Source of the DNA: Oceanirhabdus sp. W0125-5
GTDB lineage: Bacteria > Bacillota > Clostridia > Clostridiales > Clostridiaceae
Assembly: GCF_027938815.1 (NCBI RefSeq)
Contig: NZ_CP115913.1
Span: 1,584,001-1,648,000 of the forward strand
Length of the DNA stretch: 64,000 nt
Direction of reading: 5' to 3'
Shown here: in pieces, positions 26,422 through 36,160 of the stretch
How positions within the stretch are numbered: position 1 is the first letter of the stretch
Layout: each line of letters starts with the position of its first letter
Translations under genes and position numbers: made by a program
The notes under the pieces: generated by a model
Told to the model about the DNA's origin: nothing
The model's database searches: none
Seen by the model: only the letters and a program-made list of their open reading frames with translations

Positions 26422-27451
26422 GAGGATTATAGTTGATTTTATAAAAGACAAGATGAGTATTATAATTTTATATATGATTAATACCTTAAGTATTATATTT
26501 TTCTACACTTTGATAACTGGTTACTCAAAAGAAATAGTATATCCATTAATACTAGCACTGTTTTTCTTAGGTAGCTTTTTAATTGTTGAAGGATATAAAT
26601 ATTATCAATTTAATATATCTATTGAAAATATAAGGAATCAACAGGGGTTCTCAGATATTAAAATTAGAGTTAGAAGCAAAGAACATAAAAGGATTATTAG
26701 TTTACTAAAGGATAAGCAGAGAAAATTAAGTGAAAGGCTATGTGCAAAGGAATCTATTTATGAGGAAAAGATAGCCTTATTATCACAGTGGATGCATAAG
26801 TTGAAAAATAATATTTCTGTCATATTAATGATAGCTCAAGAAAATGTTTTAAAAGAACCTGAAAATCAAAATGAATTTAAAAATATTGAAAACGAAGCTA
26901 TGGTATTACATACCTCTGTTGGACAAGCATTAGAGTTCATAAGATTAGGAAGTTTTGAGCAAGATTTTGAATTAGCGGAGATAGAGTTGATAGGGAGTGT
27001 TAAGAGTTGTATCAATAAAATGAAGTCTCAATTTTTATACAACAATGTGTTCCCTGTTATGAGTGAGAATGAAAAAGAGTTTAAAGTCATATCAGACAAG
27101 CGATGGAATGAAGTTTTAATTGAGCAGATTATTTCAAATGCTATTAAATATTCAGGAGGTAAAAGTAAGGATATTAATAAAGGAAAGAAGATATATTTTA
27201 AAGTATGGTGTGAGGAAAAGTATACGTATTTATCAATTAAAGATGAGGGGATAGGTATACCTGAATATGATAAAGATAGAGTATTTAGACCATTCTTTAC
27301 AGGTCATAACGGTAGAAAGGTTAGAAATTCCACTGGAATTGGTCTCTATATTTGTAAGGAAATAAGCTCAAAATTAGGACATGAAATAAAAATAGAATCA
27401 CAAGTAGATGAAGGAACAGAAGTTAGAATGCGATATCTTTCAAAATTGTAG
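26414..27451 (+). CDS. BceS-like intramembrane-sensing histidine kinase
   Basis: The 345-residue protein has two close membrane helices (about residues 13-33 and 40-62) with almost no extracellular loop, the mark of kinases that sense through a partner transporter. The phospho-acceptor is in WMHKLKNNISVI, and the HATPase domain carries SNAIKYS, DEGIGIPEYD and STGIGLYICKEI. It should phosphorylate the regulator encoded just before it. In Bce systems signalling depends on flux through the BceAB transporter, which is encoded 73 nt downstream. Confidence 0.88.
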   Translation: MNKRIIVDFIKDKMSIIILYMINTLSIIFFYTLITGYSKEIVYPLILALFFLGSFLIVEGYKYYQFNISIENIRNQQGFSDIKIRVRSKEHKRIISLLKDKQRKLSERLCAKESIYEEKIALLSQWMHKLKNNISVILMIAQENVLKEPENQNEFKNIENEAMVLHTSVGQALEFIRLGSFEQDFELAEIELIGSVKSCINKMKSQFLYNNVFPVMSENEKEFKVISDKRWNEVLIEQIISNAIKYSGGKSKDINKGKKIYFKVWCEEKYTYLSIKDEGIGIPEYDKDRVFRPFFTGHNGRKVRNSTGIGLYICKEISSKLGHEIKIESQVDEGTEVRMRYLSKL

Positions 27452-27524
27452 AGTTATTTTAAGATAAGTAGATATTTATAATTGGAAAAATGACTTAAAA
27501 TTGTTTTGAAAGGGAGTGATTCAT

Positions 27525-28289
27525 GTGAGTAAATTAAATTGTGAAAATATAACTAAAATATATGGTGATAAATATGACCAGGTAAACACTAAAGCATTGA
27601 ATGGAATAAGTTTTCAGGTTGAAGAGGGTGAGTTTATTGCTATTATGGGGCCATCAGGGAGCGGTAAAACTACTCTATTAAATCTATTAAGTGGAATTGA
27701 TAAAGCAAGTTCAGGAAAGATCACTATAAATAATAAGAATATAAGTGAAATGAGCAAAAATGAGCTTGCATTATTTAGAAGAGAAGAATTAGGTTTCGTT
27801 TTTCAAGACTATAATCTCTTAGATAATTTAACTTTAAGTGAAAATATTATTGTTCCTTTAGTTTTAGAGAAAAAAACACCAGAAGAGATAGATTCAAGAT
27901 TAATACGTGTTATGGAGTTGTTTGGGATATATGAGTTATCTAGAAAATACCCATACAATATTTCAGGAGGAGAGCAACAAAGAATAGCTATTGCAAGAGC
28001 TGTTATTAACGAACCATCTATAATATTTGCGGATGAACCAACAGGGAATCTAGATTCGAAAAATTCAAAGAATATAATGAAGTGTTTTAGTAAAATGAAT
28101 GAAGAACTAAATAGTACAATTTTAATGGTAACCCATGATCCAATAGCTGCTAGTTATGCTAAGAAAATTATATTCATAAAAGATGGAAAGCTTCATAGTG
28201 AAATAATAAATAAAGGGAACAGAAGAGAATTTCTAAATAGTATATTTAATTGTCTTGTCGTTCTTGGGGGTGAGGGATATGACTTTTAA
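27525..28289 (+). CDS. BceA-like ABC transporter ATP-binding protein
   Basis: The 254-residue ATPase has Walker A GPSGSGKTTLL, Q loop FQDYNLLDNLT, signature ISGGEQQRIAIARA and Walker B IIFADEPTGNLDS, typical of the MacB/BceA group. The GTG at 27525 lies 8 nt after AGGGAG; an in-frame GTG at 27516 overlaps that site. The C terminus has about 20 extra residues after IFIKDGKLHSEI. The gene overlaps the permease gene by 11 nt. Confidence 0.88.
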   Translation: MSKLNCENITKIYGDKYDQVNTKALNGISFQVEEGEFIAIMGPSGSGKTTLLNLLSGIDKASSGKITINNKNISEMSKNELALFRREELGFVFQDYNLLDNLTLSENIIVPLVLEKKTPEEIDSRLIRVMELFGIYELSRKYPYNISGGEQQRIAIARAVINEPSIIFADEPTGNLDSKNSKNIMKCFSKMNEELNSTILMVTHDPIAASYAKKIIFIKDGKLHSEIINKGNRREFLNSIFNCLVVLGGEGYDF

Positions 28290-30234
28290 GGATTTAGTTT
28301 TAAAGGGAGCTAAAGGGAATTTTCATAAGTATAATACATATTTTTTATGTAATGTGTTTATTGTTATGATACTTTTTATTTATTCAACCTTGATTTTTAA
28401 CGAAAAATTAAAGGGAAATAGCATATTAGAATCAGGTGCACTAGATGGAATGATTGTATCTAGTGCAGCGCTAATAATATTCTCAATAGTTTTTATAAGT
28501 TATGCTCACTCAACGTTTATTAGGGGAAGAAAAAAGGAATTTGGAGTATATATGAGTTTGGGTATGCTTATTAAGGATATCAGAAAGGTAATACTCTATG
28601 AGAATATTATTATGATAATATCAACATTAACTTTGGGGATAATATCAGGAAGTGTGTTTTCCAGAATCTTTTATTTAATAATTACAAAAGCATTAGGGAT
28701 AAAGAATATTCCAATGGACATAGGCTATGAAAATTTTTTATATCCTATAGGCATTTTTTTAGCTATAAATTTAATTAACCTAGTTATTACTATGCTTTCT
28801 ACTCTGAAGTTTGACTTATTAAAATTACTTAAAATAGAGAGAATAAGTCCAATAAAAGTAGCGAAGCCTCAAATGTTTATTTTAGGAGTATTGATTGTAA
28901 TATTTGCATTCTTAGGAGTGTGCTATGTATTAAGTGAAATGGAAGATCAATACCATAAAAAAGCTGTGTTTACAGGAATGATAACTATATTCATTGGAAA
29001 TTACTTTATAATATCTAATCTTGGAGGAATGTTAATCAAGCTGTGTAAGAAGAATAAAAAAATATTTTTAAATAGATTACTAGAACTGAAAAGTTTGCAA
29101 AGTAAGTTTAAAGAAACCAAGAAAATAATTTTTGTAATATCATTGCTTGTGACAGTGGTTATTTTTTATGTAGGATTCCTACTATATCTTATGGGAACAT
29201 TAGAAGAATCAACTACAAAGGATAATCCATATCATATTGCCTATGTAGAGATGCAAGGTAAAAACAATATTGATGAAGATACTATTAATAAGTTTTTTAG
29301 TGAAGAGGGAGTAACTATTACAGAGAAAAAAGAAGTTGAATTTTTATATTATTATTACGGTTATGAGGATGAAAAATTATTTTCAGACGAAATCATAAAT
29401 AAAGTTTTTAATACAAATATACATGTTGAGAGAGGTAAATATATTGGAATCAATCAAAATAATACTCTAAGCAATAAAGAAAAAGATAATAATAGAATAA
29501 ACGCTAGAGAGATATTCTTAAGGTTTAATAACAATAATTATACTTTTCAAAATGAAAATATAGTATATGAAACATTATTTAATAACATGAAATATGGATA
29601 CGGTACAATTATTATATTGAATAATAAAGACTATGAAAGAATAAAGGGAGAAAAATCAAGTGTGTATATTGCTAATATGAAGTTATATAATTTGAACAAC
29701 TGGAAAAAAAGCAAAGTAGCTGTAGAGAAGATTCAGGAATATTTTAAAACAAATAATAGTAGATTTAAGGAGAAAATTTTCAAGATAGAAGAAATAGAAG
29801 AAAGAATATTACATGTAGCTTCAAGAATTAAAGATTATAATTTGAAAAGACAGCAAACTACTGTTGTTTTATACACATTCTCATTTATAGGAATCTTTTT
29901 TACAATAGCATCATCAGTAGCTCTTTTTTTGAAGTTATACTCTGGAGTTGAAAATGATAAAGAGAAATTTAAAAAGTTATATAGAATTGGAATGACCACT
30001 GAAGAAATAAGAAAATCAATAAGTAGCGAACTCAAAATATTATTTTTCATTACACCTGTAATAGGAAATATAACTGCATTGATATTTACTGTGATACTCT
30101 TTAGGGAATCTGATCAGATTTTGATAGGAATAGGTTATAATGGAATAGTTGCAGTAGCATATATGATATTCCAATTTATTTATTATGTTGTTTGTAGGAA
30201 TAAATATTGTAATGAGATATTAGAAGGTTTGTAA
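28279..30234 (+). CDS. BceB-like ABC transporter permease
   Basis: The 651-residue protein has ten expected membrane helices: the first near residues 18-38, FtsX-like regions, and a large extracellular domain of about 210 residues between helices 7 and 8 (about 308-515). The early sequence GRKKEFGVYMSLGM matches this family. It should take bacitracin-like or lantibiotic-type peptides off their lipid targets and signal to the kinase. ATG 28279 lies after GGGGGTGAGG and overlaps the ATPase gene end. The actual peptide substrate cannot be inferred. Confidence 0.87.
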   Translation: MTFKDLVLKGAKGNFHKYNTYFLCNVFIVMILFIYSTLIFNEKLKGNSILESGALDGMIVSSAALIIFSIVFISYAHSTFIRGRKKEFGVYMSLGMLIKDIRKVILYENIIMIISTLTLGIISGSVFSRIFYLIITKALGIKNIPMDIGYENFLYPIGIFLAINLINLVITMLSTLKFDLLKLLKIERISPIKVAKPQMFILGVLIVIFAFLGVCYVLSEMEDQYHKKAVFTGMITIFIGNYFIISNLGGMLIKLCKKNKKIFLNRLLELKSLQSKFKETKKIIFVISLLVTVVIFYVGFLLYLMGTLEESTTKDNPYHIAYVEMQGKNNIDEDTINKFFSEEGVTITEKKEVEFLYYYYGYEDEKLFSDEIINKVFNTNIHVERGKYIGINQNNTLSNKEKDNNRINAREIFLRFNNNNYTFQNENIVYETLFNNMKYGYGTIIILNNKDYERIKGEKSSVYIANMKLYNLNNWKKSKVAVEKIQEYFKTNNSRFKEKIFKIEEIEERILHVASRIKDYNLKRQQTTVVLYTFSFIGIFFTIASSVALFLKLYSGVENDKEKFKKLYRIGMTTEEIRKSISSELKILFFITPVIGNITALIFTVILFRESDQILIGIGYNGIVAVAYMIFQFIYYVVCRNKYCNEILEGL

Positions 30235-30240
30235 AATCTG

Positions 30241-30266
30241 ACCCCAGAGGAAAATACCCCTGGGGT
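30241..30266. terminator. CCCC/GGGG palindrome, copy 3 (between convergent genes)
   Basis: ACCCCAGAGG (30241-30250) pairs with CCCCTGGGGT (30257-30266) with one A-C mismatch. It sits between the BceB stop and the stop of the convergent gene at 30274, so it may end transcription from both sides. Confidence 0.7.
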
Positions 30267-30273
30267 TATGTTT

Positions 30274-31380
30274 TTATAATCTATCAAAAACTTCATCATA
30301 CTTACAAATTAAATTCTTCCAATCATAATCAACAGTTAGATATTTAAAGTCTTTCTTACGTATATAATCAATGTTCTCAATAGCATAAGCTAGTTTTTCT
30401 ACAAGTTCATCAAAAGTCTCATAAAAAATCTCAGGATTATTATGATAATCATATAAATCAGGGTAAGTTAATCTTTTTGCAAGAATTGGATAGCAACCAC
30501 TGTATACACCCTCCATAACACTTATCCCAAAGAAGTCATGATTTGAAGTGACAGGAATAATATCAGAAGCCTTTACCCATGAACGATACTCTTCTACACT
30601 CATGAATCCAGAGGCTACAATTTCATCTTTCAAAACAGAGAATGCTTTTTTAAAAATAGGAGGAGAATTTTTATAGTTCTCACCAAGTACAGCTACTTTG
30701 AATTTTAAGCCTCTTTCTTTTAAAATGAATAAAGCATTGAAAAAGTCATCAGGATTCTTATCAAACTCCCATCTATGATTCCATAAAATTAAAGGAGTAT
30801 CGTCCTTGTAAATATCATCTGATACGGTATCAAGCTTTGAAAGATGCATTCCTATTGGAAGAACAGATGATTTATTTTTTAATTTTTCAACTGTATCATT
30901 TAGTCTGTAATCTGGCATTCTTTTTAACATATTATATAACTCATCATAGAAGGAATTCATATTGTAACATGAGTTAAATAACACATAATCAGCAGCAAGT
31001 GCAGTTGTATAATTCATAAACCCATAATTAATATCTCTATTAAGTTTTTTATCCACACTATCATTCTTCCATGGATAAGTAAGTTGATTCTCATGAAAAT
31101 AAACAGCAATCTTCACATGAGAGGATAACTTGTGTCTTATTAAGGATAAAAAAGTTGTAAGATCAAGCATATCAGTAGAAAGAATTATATCAGGAGAATA
31201 TTCCCCAGCTAAAAATTCTTCAGCAAGTGTCACAGCACCACCGTACATACGCCATTTCCAAAACTGACCCTTCATACTTAAGATTTCTATATTATGAGAA
31301 CTAAGTTCCTTAAATTGATTAGCCCATGAGGCATGTGAGCCGGAGTAAAAAGGCTCCACTATTAGAATTTTTTTGGACAT
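30274..31380 (-). CDS. tRNA-queuosine alpha-mannosyltransferase-like protein (DUF3524 + GT4)
   Basis: The 368-residue GT-B protein begins KKILIVEPFYSGSHASWANQ, the signature of the GTDC1/QTMAN family (DUF3524), and continues with YFHENQLTYPW, FNSCYNMNSF and NHRWEFDKNPDDFF. The C-terminal nucleotide-sugar domain has SNHDFFGISVMEGVYSGCYPI, matching the donor-binding E-x7-E region. Family members attach mannose to queuosine in the anticodon of tRNA-Asp. Bacterial members are less studied, so the substrate is inferred. CGGAGG precedes the ATG. No queuosine-pathway gene lies in the window. Confidence 0.75.
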   Translation of the reverse strand: MSKKILIVEPFYSGSHASWANQFKELSSHNIEILSMKGQFWKWRMYGGAVTLAEEFLAGEYSPDIILSTDMLDLTTFLSLIRHKLSSHVKIAVYFHENQLTYPWKNDSVDKKLNRDINYGFMNYTTALAADYVLFNSCYNMNSFYDELYNMLKRMPDYRLNDTVEKLKNKSSVLPIGMHLSKLDTVSDDIYKDDTPLILWNHRWEFDKNPDDFFNALFILKERGLKFKVAVLGENYKNSPPIFKKAFSVLKDEIVASGFMSVEEYRSWVKASDIIPVTSNHDFFGISVMEGVYSGCYPILAKRLTYPDLYDYHNNPEIFYETFDELVEKLAYAIENIDYIRKKDFKYLTVDYDWKNLICKYDEVFDRL

Positions 31381-31434
31381 TATTTTATTTCCTCCGTTTG
31401 AATACTGTCAGGGTATAGTGAATGGTAAAACATA

Positions 31435-31683
31435 GTTGAAAGTGGAAAGTGGAAAACGGAAAACGAGGGACATTTCTCTTCGAGAAATTTTAATTATATT
31501 GTTCCTTGGATAATAAGGTTTACTCGTTTCATTTATGATGAAACATTGTATTTATATTACAATATTATATCATTAGATATAATGAGTAAAAACATATTGT
31601 TTTAAAGAACAATAAAATGTAGGTTCTGACCTTAGTCAGAACCATCCATCGTTTTCCGTTTTCAATTTTCAATTTTCCATTTG
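31435..31683 (+). repeat. Nested-palindrome intergenic repeat, copy B
   Basis: Its end arms are of the GGAAAACG type (about 31435-31470 and 31647-31683). The core has CATTTCTCTTCGAGAAA, TTTACTC with GAGTAAA, GTTTCAT/ATGAAAC, ATTATATC/GATATAAT and GGTTCTGAC/GTCAGAACC. Compared with copy A, the ATTTTATC stem has changed on both sides. It lies 21 nt beyond the stop of the minus-strand kinase pseudogene. Confidence 0.85.
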
Positions 31684-31704
31684 TTTTTATCGAACTCAGT
31701 GCGC

Positions 31705-33641
31705 TTAAGAGTATATGTCTGAGAATTCAATATGAATTTTCTCAACTTTTGCTTCACGAGAAGTTGAATCGTCTACTTTGGAATTATTTTTATACTGTGG
31801 AACTAAAGATGCGGGTAGTGATATGATAAACTCACTTCCTTTGCCGAGTTTACTGTTAACGCTTATTGTTCCTTCGTGCATTTCTACAAGTGACTCTACA
31901 AGGGATAAACCAATTCCGCTTCCTTCATGATTTCTGTTAAGTAGTCTGTCAACTTGCCTGAAACGTTTGAAGATAACTGATTGTTTTTCAGGAGCAATTC
32001 CTATACCTGTATCTTTAACAGATATTTTCATCCTATGACCTAAGTCTGTTAATGTAACAGTTATAGTATCATTAGGGTTAGTGAACTTAATTGCGTTAGA
32101 AATTAGATTAAGCATTATTCTTTCCATCATTTCAGGATCTACTGCCATGATTTTTTCTTCAGTATTTGTATCAAAAATAATTTTTCTTGATTTTGATTTA
32201 ACATAGTTAACTGTAGAGAGCGTTATATCCTCAATAACTTCTACAATATTCACATTAACAAGGTTTAATTCAAAATATCCTGAATCTATTTTAGTAATAT
32301 CAATTAGATTGTTAACTAACTTTAATAGTCTATAACAGTTTTGTTTTATTGTATCATGATAAGAATTAATTTTGGGTCTATCAAGCTCTTCATCGCTATT
32401 AAATTTATAGTTAATAAGTTGAATTGTTGTAAATATAATATTTAATGGGGTTTTTAACTCATGAGATATATTTGAGAAAAATTCAACCTTTAACATATTA
32501 TATTCTCGTGTTGCTACTAAAAGTTTTTTATTTTCCTTTACAAGGGTATTGAAGCTTCTAGAAAGTACACCTACTTCGTCTGTGCTTTCTATTTCGCTTT
32601 GAACACTGAGGTCACCTTCAGATACCTTCTCCATACATGATTTTAAATCCATAATTGGTTTAACAATAGTATTAGCTAAAAAGAGGGCAATAAGTATACC
32701 TACAATTAGTACAACTATACCTATAGCTGTTGTTGTATACAACATAGATTGAGATGAAGAATTTATATCATCATAATTAGCGGTTGATACTATATACCAG
32801 TCCCATCCTTTGAAATATGTGAAGTTAGCCATCTTCCAAACAGATTGGAATTGATATTCTATTGAACCAGTCTTTTTTCAATAATCTCTTTTGTAAAATC
32901 ATAATCAAATAAGTTTTCACCTTTGATTTTAGGATGGAAGATAACATCACCAGCTGAATTTATGATATACACATATCCTGTTTTTCCAATTTGAACTTTA
33001 TTTATTACTTCTTCAAGGTAATCATTTAATTGTTCATGTCCAACTCCTAACGCGCCGATTACATTATTGTTTTTATCATAAAGGGGAATATAACCAGAAA
33101 TATACCAAGAATCTCTTATTGGGGTTTTCCCATAATATGATAGCTTATTAGTGATTCTATTATATATTTCAGATGAAGAATCTAGGCATGTGCCCAATTC
33201 ATCTTCATTTTTGTTTTGTACATTTGTACTTATTCTAACTAGTTTATTAGAATCTAATACAAAAATGGAACATACAGCGCCAGTTACAGACTCGATTTTG
33301 TTAATATATTTATCAATATTTACTAAACTTTCTTCTCCTGCATATATAGTTGGGAGTGAATGTTCTTTAATATTTACCTTTTCATTATGATCAATACTAT
33401 ACGGTCCGAAGCTTTCTAATATTTCAGAAGCGTAGTTAAGATCAGTGTATACTTTATCAAATAATAAGTTATTTCTTACACTTACAATATCAAGTATCAA
33501 ATTAGAAATTTTTTCGTTTTTAGCTGCTATTTCATTAGAAAGTGCTTTTTGAGATTTTGCTCCTATAATACTGCCTAAAAGAGCGGTGGTAAATATAATA
33601 AGGAATATATAACTCCATAATAGTTTTGATTTTATGCTCAT
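31705..33641 (-). pseudogene. dCache sensor histidine kinase broken by a homopolymer frameshift
   Basis: Two frames, 33641-32859 and 32832-31705, together align end to end with the intact 645-residue kinase encoded at 33846-35783. The break is in a run of six A in the coding strand (plus-strand T at 32873-32878). One more A would restore IIEKKTGSIEYQFQ, matching IIERKSGSIGYEFK in the paralogue. The N-terminal part has a membrane helix and a double-Cache sensor; the rest has a second helix, HAMP, HisKA (FFSNISHELKTPLN) and HATPase. The second frame could only be translated from an internal start. A sequencing error, true decay or phase variation are all possible. Confidence 0.85.
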
Positions 33642-33805
33642 AAGTTTCTCCTCTATACTAAATTAATTTTGTATATTTTGGATAAATTATTTTTAACTCG
33701 GTCATTATTATTAAAAAAAATTTACGTGAATAAAGTGCATATATATAATTCTACAAAAAACTACTGATTCCTCCAAATTTCTATCAAGAGAATTAAATAA
33801 ATACA

Positions 33806-33839
33806 GCACACCCCTGGGGTGAATACCCCAGGGGTGTGC
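33806..33839. terminator. CCCC/GGGG palindrome, copy 4 (terminator after sensor kinase)
   Basis: A perfect 15-bp inverted repeat (33806-33820 with 33825-33839) has a 4-nt loop. It lies 6 nt beyond the stop of the minus-strand kinase gene. On the minus strand the bases after it are TGTATTTATTTAATT, a poor T tract. Confidence 0.8.
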
Positions 33840-33845
33840 CATGTG

Positions 33846-35783
33846 TTAAGAATATATGTCTGAGAATTCAATATGAATTTTTTTAACCTTATCATCATTA
33901 GAGATTGATGCATCTACTTTTCGTAGATCTTTAGAGGTGGTTGCTAATTTTGCAGGGAGAGTTATTATAAACTCACTGCCTATTCCAAGTTGACTTTCTA
34001 CTGTTATTGTGCCATGATGCATCTTTACTAAAGATTCAACTATGGATAATCCGATACCGCTGCCTTCATGATTTCTATTTAGGAGTCTATCAACCTGTCT
34101 AAAACGCTTAAATATTATTGATTGTTTTTCAGGTGCTATGCCAATTCCAGTATCCTTGATAGATAAAGATACATTATCACCTAAATCGGTTAGAGTAACA
34201 GTGATTGTATCATTAGGTAATGTGAATTTTATAGCATTTGAAATAAGATTTAAAATTATTCTTTCCATCATCTCAGGATCTACAGCAATTATTTTCTCTT
34301 CTGTGTTTGTATCAAAAATAATTTTTCTTGATTTAGAGGTAACATAATCAACTGTGGAAAGAGTGATATCTTCAACTATTTCAACGATGTTTACATTTAT
34401 TTTATTTAATTCAAAGTAACCTGAATCAATCTTAGTAATATCAATTAGATTATTAACTAGCCTTAACAATCTATAGCAGTTTTGTTTTATTGTTGTATGA
34501 TAAGAAGTTAGCTTCTTAAGTGGAAGCTCTTCAGCATTAGTTAATTTATATTCAAGAAGTTGTGTTGTGGTGAAGATAATATTCAATGGTGTCTTTAACT
34601 CATGAGATATGTTAGAAAAAAATTCAACTTTTAGTTTATTGTATTCACGAGTTTCTTCCAGTAGTCGGCTATTTTCTTTTACTAGATTGTTAAAGCTATT
34701 TGAGAGCACAGCTATCTCATCAGTACTGATAATATTACATTGAACACTAAGGTCACCTTCTGTAACTTGTTCCATACATGATTTTAAATCCATTATAGGT
34801 TTAATGATTGTATTAGATAAAAATAAGGCAATTATAATTCCGATAAATAAAACTATTAAACCAATAAACCCTGCAGTATACATTATAGACTTTGAAGCTG
34901 AGTGGATATCATCATAATTTGCAGTAGCAACTATATACCAATCCCAAGGAGCAAAATATTTGAATGAAGCCATTTTCCAAGTTGACTTGAATTCATATCC
35001 AATGGAACCTGATTTTCTTTCTATGATATCTTTTGTGAATTTATAATTTGACAGGTTATGTCCTTTAAGGTTAGGGTGAAAAATTACATCACCTGAGGAG
35101 TTTATTATATAAACATATCCTGTAGTACCTATCGTTATTTCATTTATCACATTTTCAAGATAATCATTTAACTGTTCGTGACCTAATCCTAAAGCACCAA
35201 TCACATTATTGTCATTATCAAACAAAGGAACATATCCGGAAATATACCAAGAATCTTCAAAGTGGGTTATTGCATAATATGATTCTTTATTTATTATTTT
35301 TTTATAAGTTTCTTCAGAGGAATCTATATATGTACCAAATCCGGATATACCGTTATCAGTTACATTAGTACTAACTCTAATCAATTTATCAGAATCTAAC
35401 AGGAAAATTGAACACACAGCCCCAGTTAAATCTTCTACTTTTTTTATATATTCATTATAATTTACTAAAGCTTCATCTCCTGCATATAAAATTGGAAGAG
35501 GAGAGTCCTTAATAGTTACTTTCTTATTACTATCAATACTAAAATTTCCGTGGCTCTCTAATATTTCAAAAGCATACTGAAGGTCTGTAGATACTTTGTC
35601 AAATAATAAGTTATTTCGTACACTTACAATATCAAGTATCAAGTTTGAGATGGTTTCACTTTTGTTAGCAATTTCGGTAGAAAGCTCTCCTTCGGCTTTG
35701 GATCCTAGAATGCTCCCTAAAAGAGATGTAGTAAAAAGAATAAGGAATATATAACTCCACAAAAGCTTTGATTTTATGCTCAT
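33846..35783 (-). CDS. dCache sensor histidine kinase (intact)
   Basis: The 645-residue protein starts with a membrane helix (about 8-28), then an extracellular double-Cache domain (about 30-290, with SWYISGYVPLFDNDNNVIGALG and GTTGYVYIINSSGDVIFHP), a second helix (about 300-325), HAMP (about 325-380), HisKA with FFSNISHELKTPLNIIFTT, and HATPase (MMERIILNLISNAIKF, DTGIGIAPEKQ, GSGIGLSIVESL). It probably binds a small extracellular ligand such as an amino or organic acid. There is no partner regulator nearby. A paralogue follows on the same strand and is frameshifted. GGGAGG precedes the ATG. Confidence 0.9.
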   Translation of the reverse strand: MSIKSKLLWSYIFLILFTTSLLGSILGSKAEGELSTEIANKSETISNLILDIVSVRNNLLFDKVSTDLQYAFEILESHGNFSIDSNKKVTIKDSPLPILYAGDEALVNYNEYIKKVEDLTGAVCSIFLLDSDKLIRVSTNVTDNGISGFGTYIDSSEETYKKIINKESYYAITHFEDSWYISGYVPLFDNDNNVIGALGLGHEQLNDYLENVINEITIGTTGYVYIINSSGDVIFHPNLKGHNLSNYKFTKDIIERKSGSIGYEFKSTWKMASFKYFAPWDWYIVATANYDDIHSASKSIMYTAGFIGLIVLFIGIIIALFLSNTIIKPIMDLKSCMEQVTEGDLSVQCNIISTDEIAVLSNSFNNLVKENSRLLEETREYNKLKVEFFSNISHELKTPLNIIFTTTQLLEYKLTNAEELPLKKLTSYHTTIKQNCYRLLRLVNNLIDITKIDSGYFELNKINVNIVEIVEDITLSTVDYVTSKSRKIIFDTNTEEKIIAVDPEMMERIILNLISNAIKFTLPNDTITVTLTDLGDNVSLSIKDTGIGIAPEKQSIIFKRFRQVDRLLNRNHEGSGIGLSIVESLVKMHHGTITVESQLGIGSEFIITLPAKLATTSKDLRKVDASISNDDKVKKIHIEFSDIYS

Positions 35784-36020
35784 AATTTCCTCCCATAAAC
35801 GCGTTATTTAAAATTATATTTAAAATATTTTGACAACTCAAAAATCTTTCGGCTCTGTTAATTTAAATTTATATTGTTTAGCTAAGTTTTCAACTATAGA
35901 GATTTCGTATTGAAAATTACTGAATGTTTATATTACATGTGTATATACAGTTCTACAAAAATTTACTGATTCCTCCAAAATATAATAAATTTATACTAAA
36001 AATTTACTTTTTATTAGTAG

Positions 36021-36087
36021 AAACATCCAATAATTGCAATTAAGAAGATGATTAGGGGGCTAAAATTATTATAAAAAGGGGATGTTT
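36021..36087. other. Structured intergenic element between divergent genes
   Basis: AAACATCC (36021-36028) pairs with GGATGTTT (36080-36087), and AATAATT (36029-36035) pairs with AATTATT (36064-36070), leaving a 28-nt loop with AGGGGGC and a 9-nt bulge. A run of T follows on the plus strand. The region 35784-36209 otherwise holds the kinase upstream sequence and the pullulanase promoter. Function unknown. Confidence 0.4.
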
Positions 36088-36160
36088 TTTCTTCTTATTA
36101 ATAAAACTTAGTAAATTCAGAAAAAAATATGGTTTTTTCTGAAAATTATTGATAAAATAA

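Noticed and set aside
32832..32859. Treating the two kinase frames (31705-32832 and 32859-33641) as two separate genes
   Set aside because: They align as consecutive parts of the intact paralogue, and one base in a homopolymer explains the break; the second part has no convincing ribosome site.
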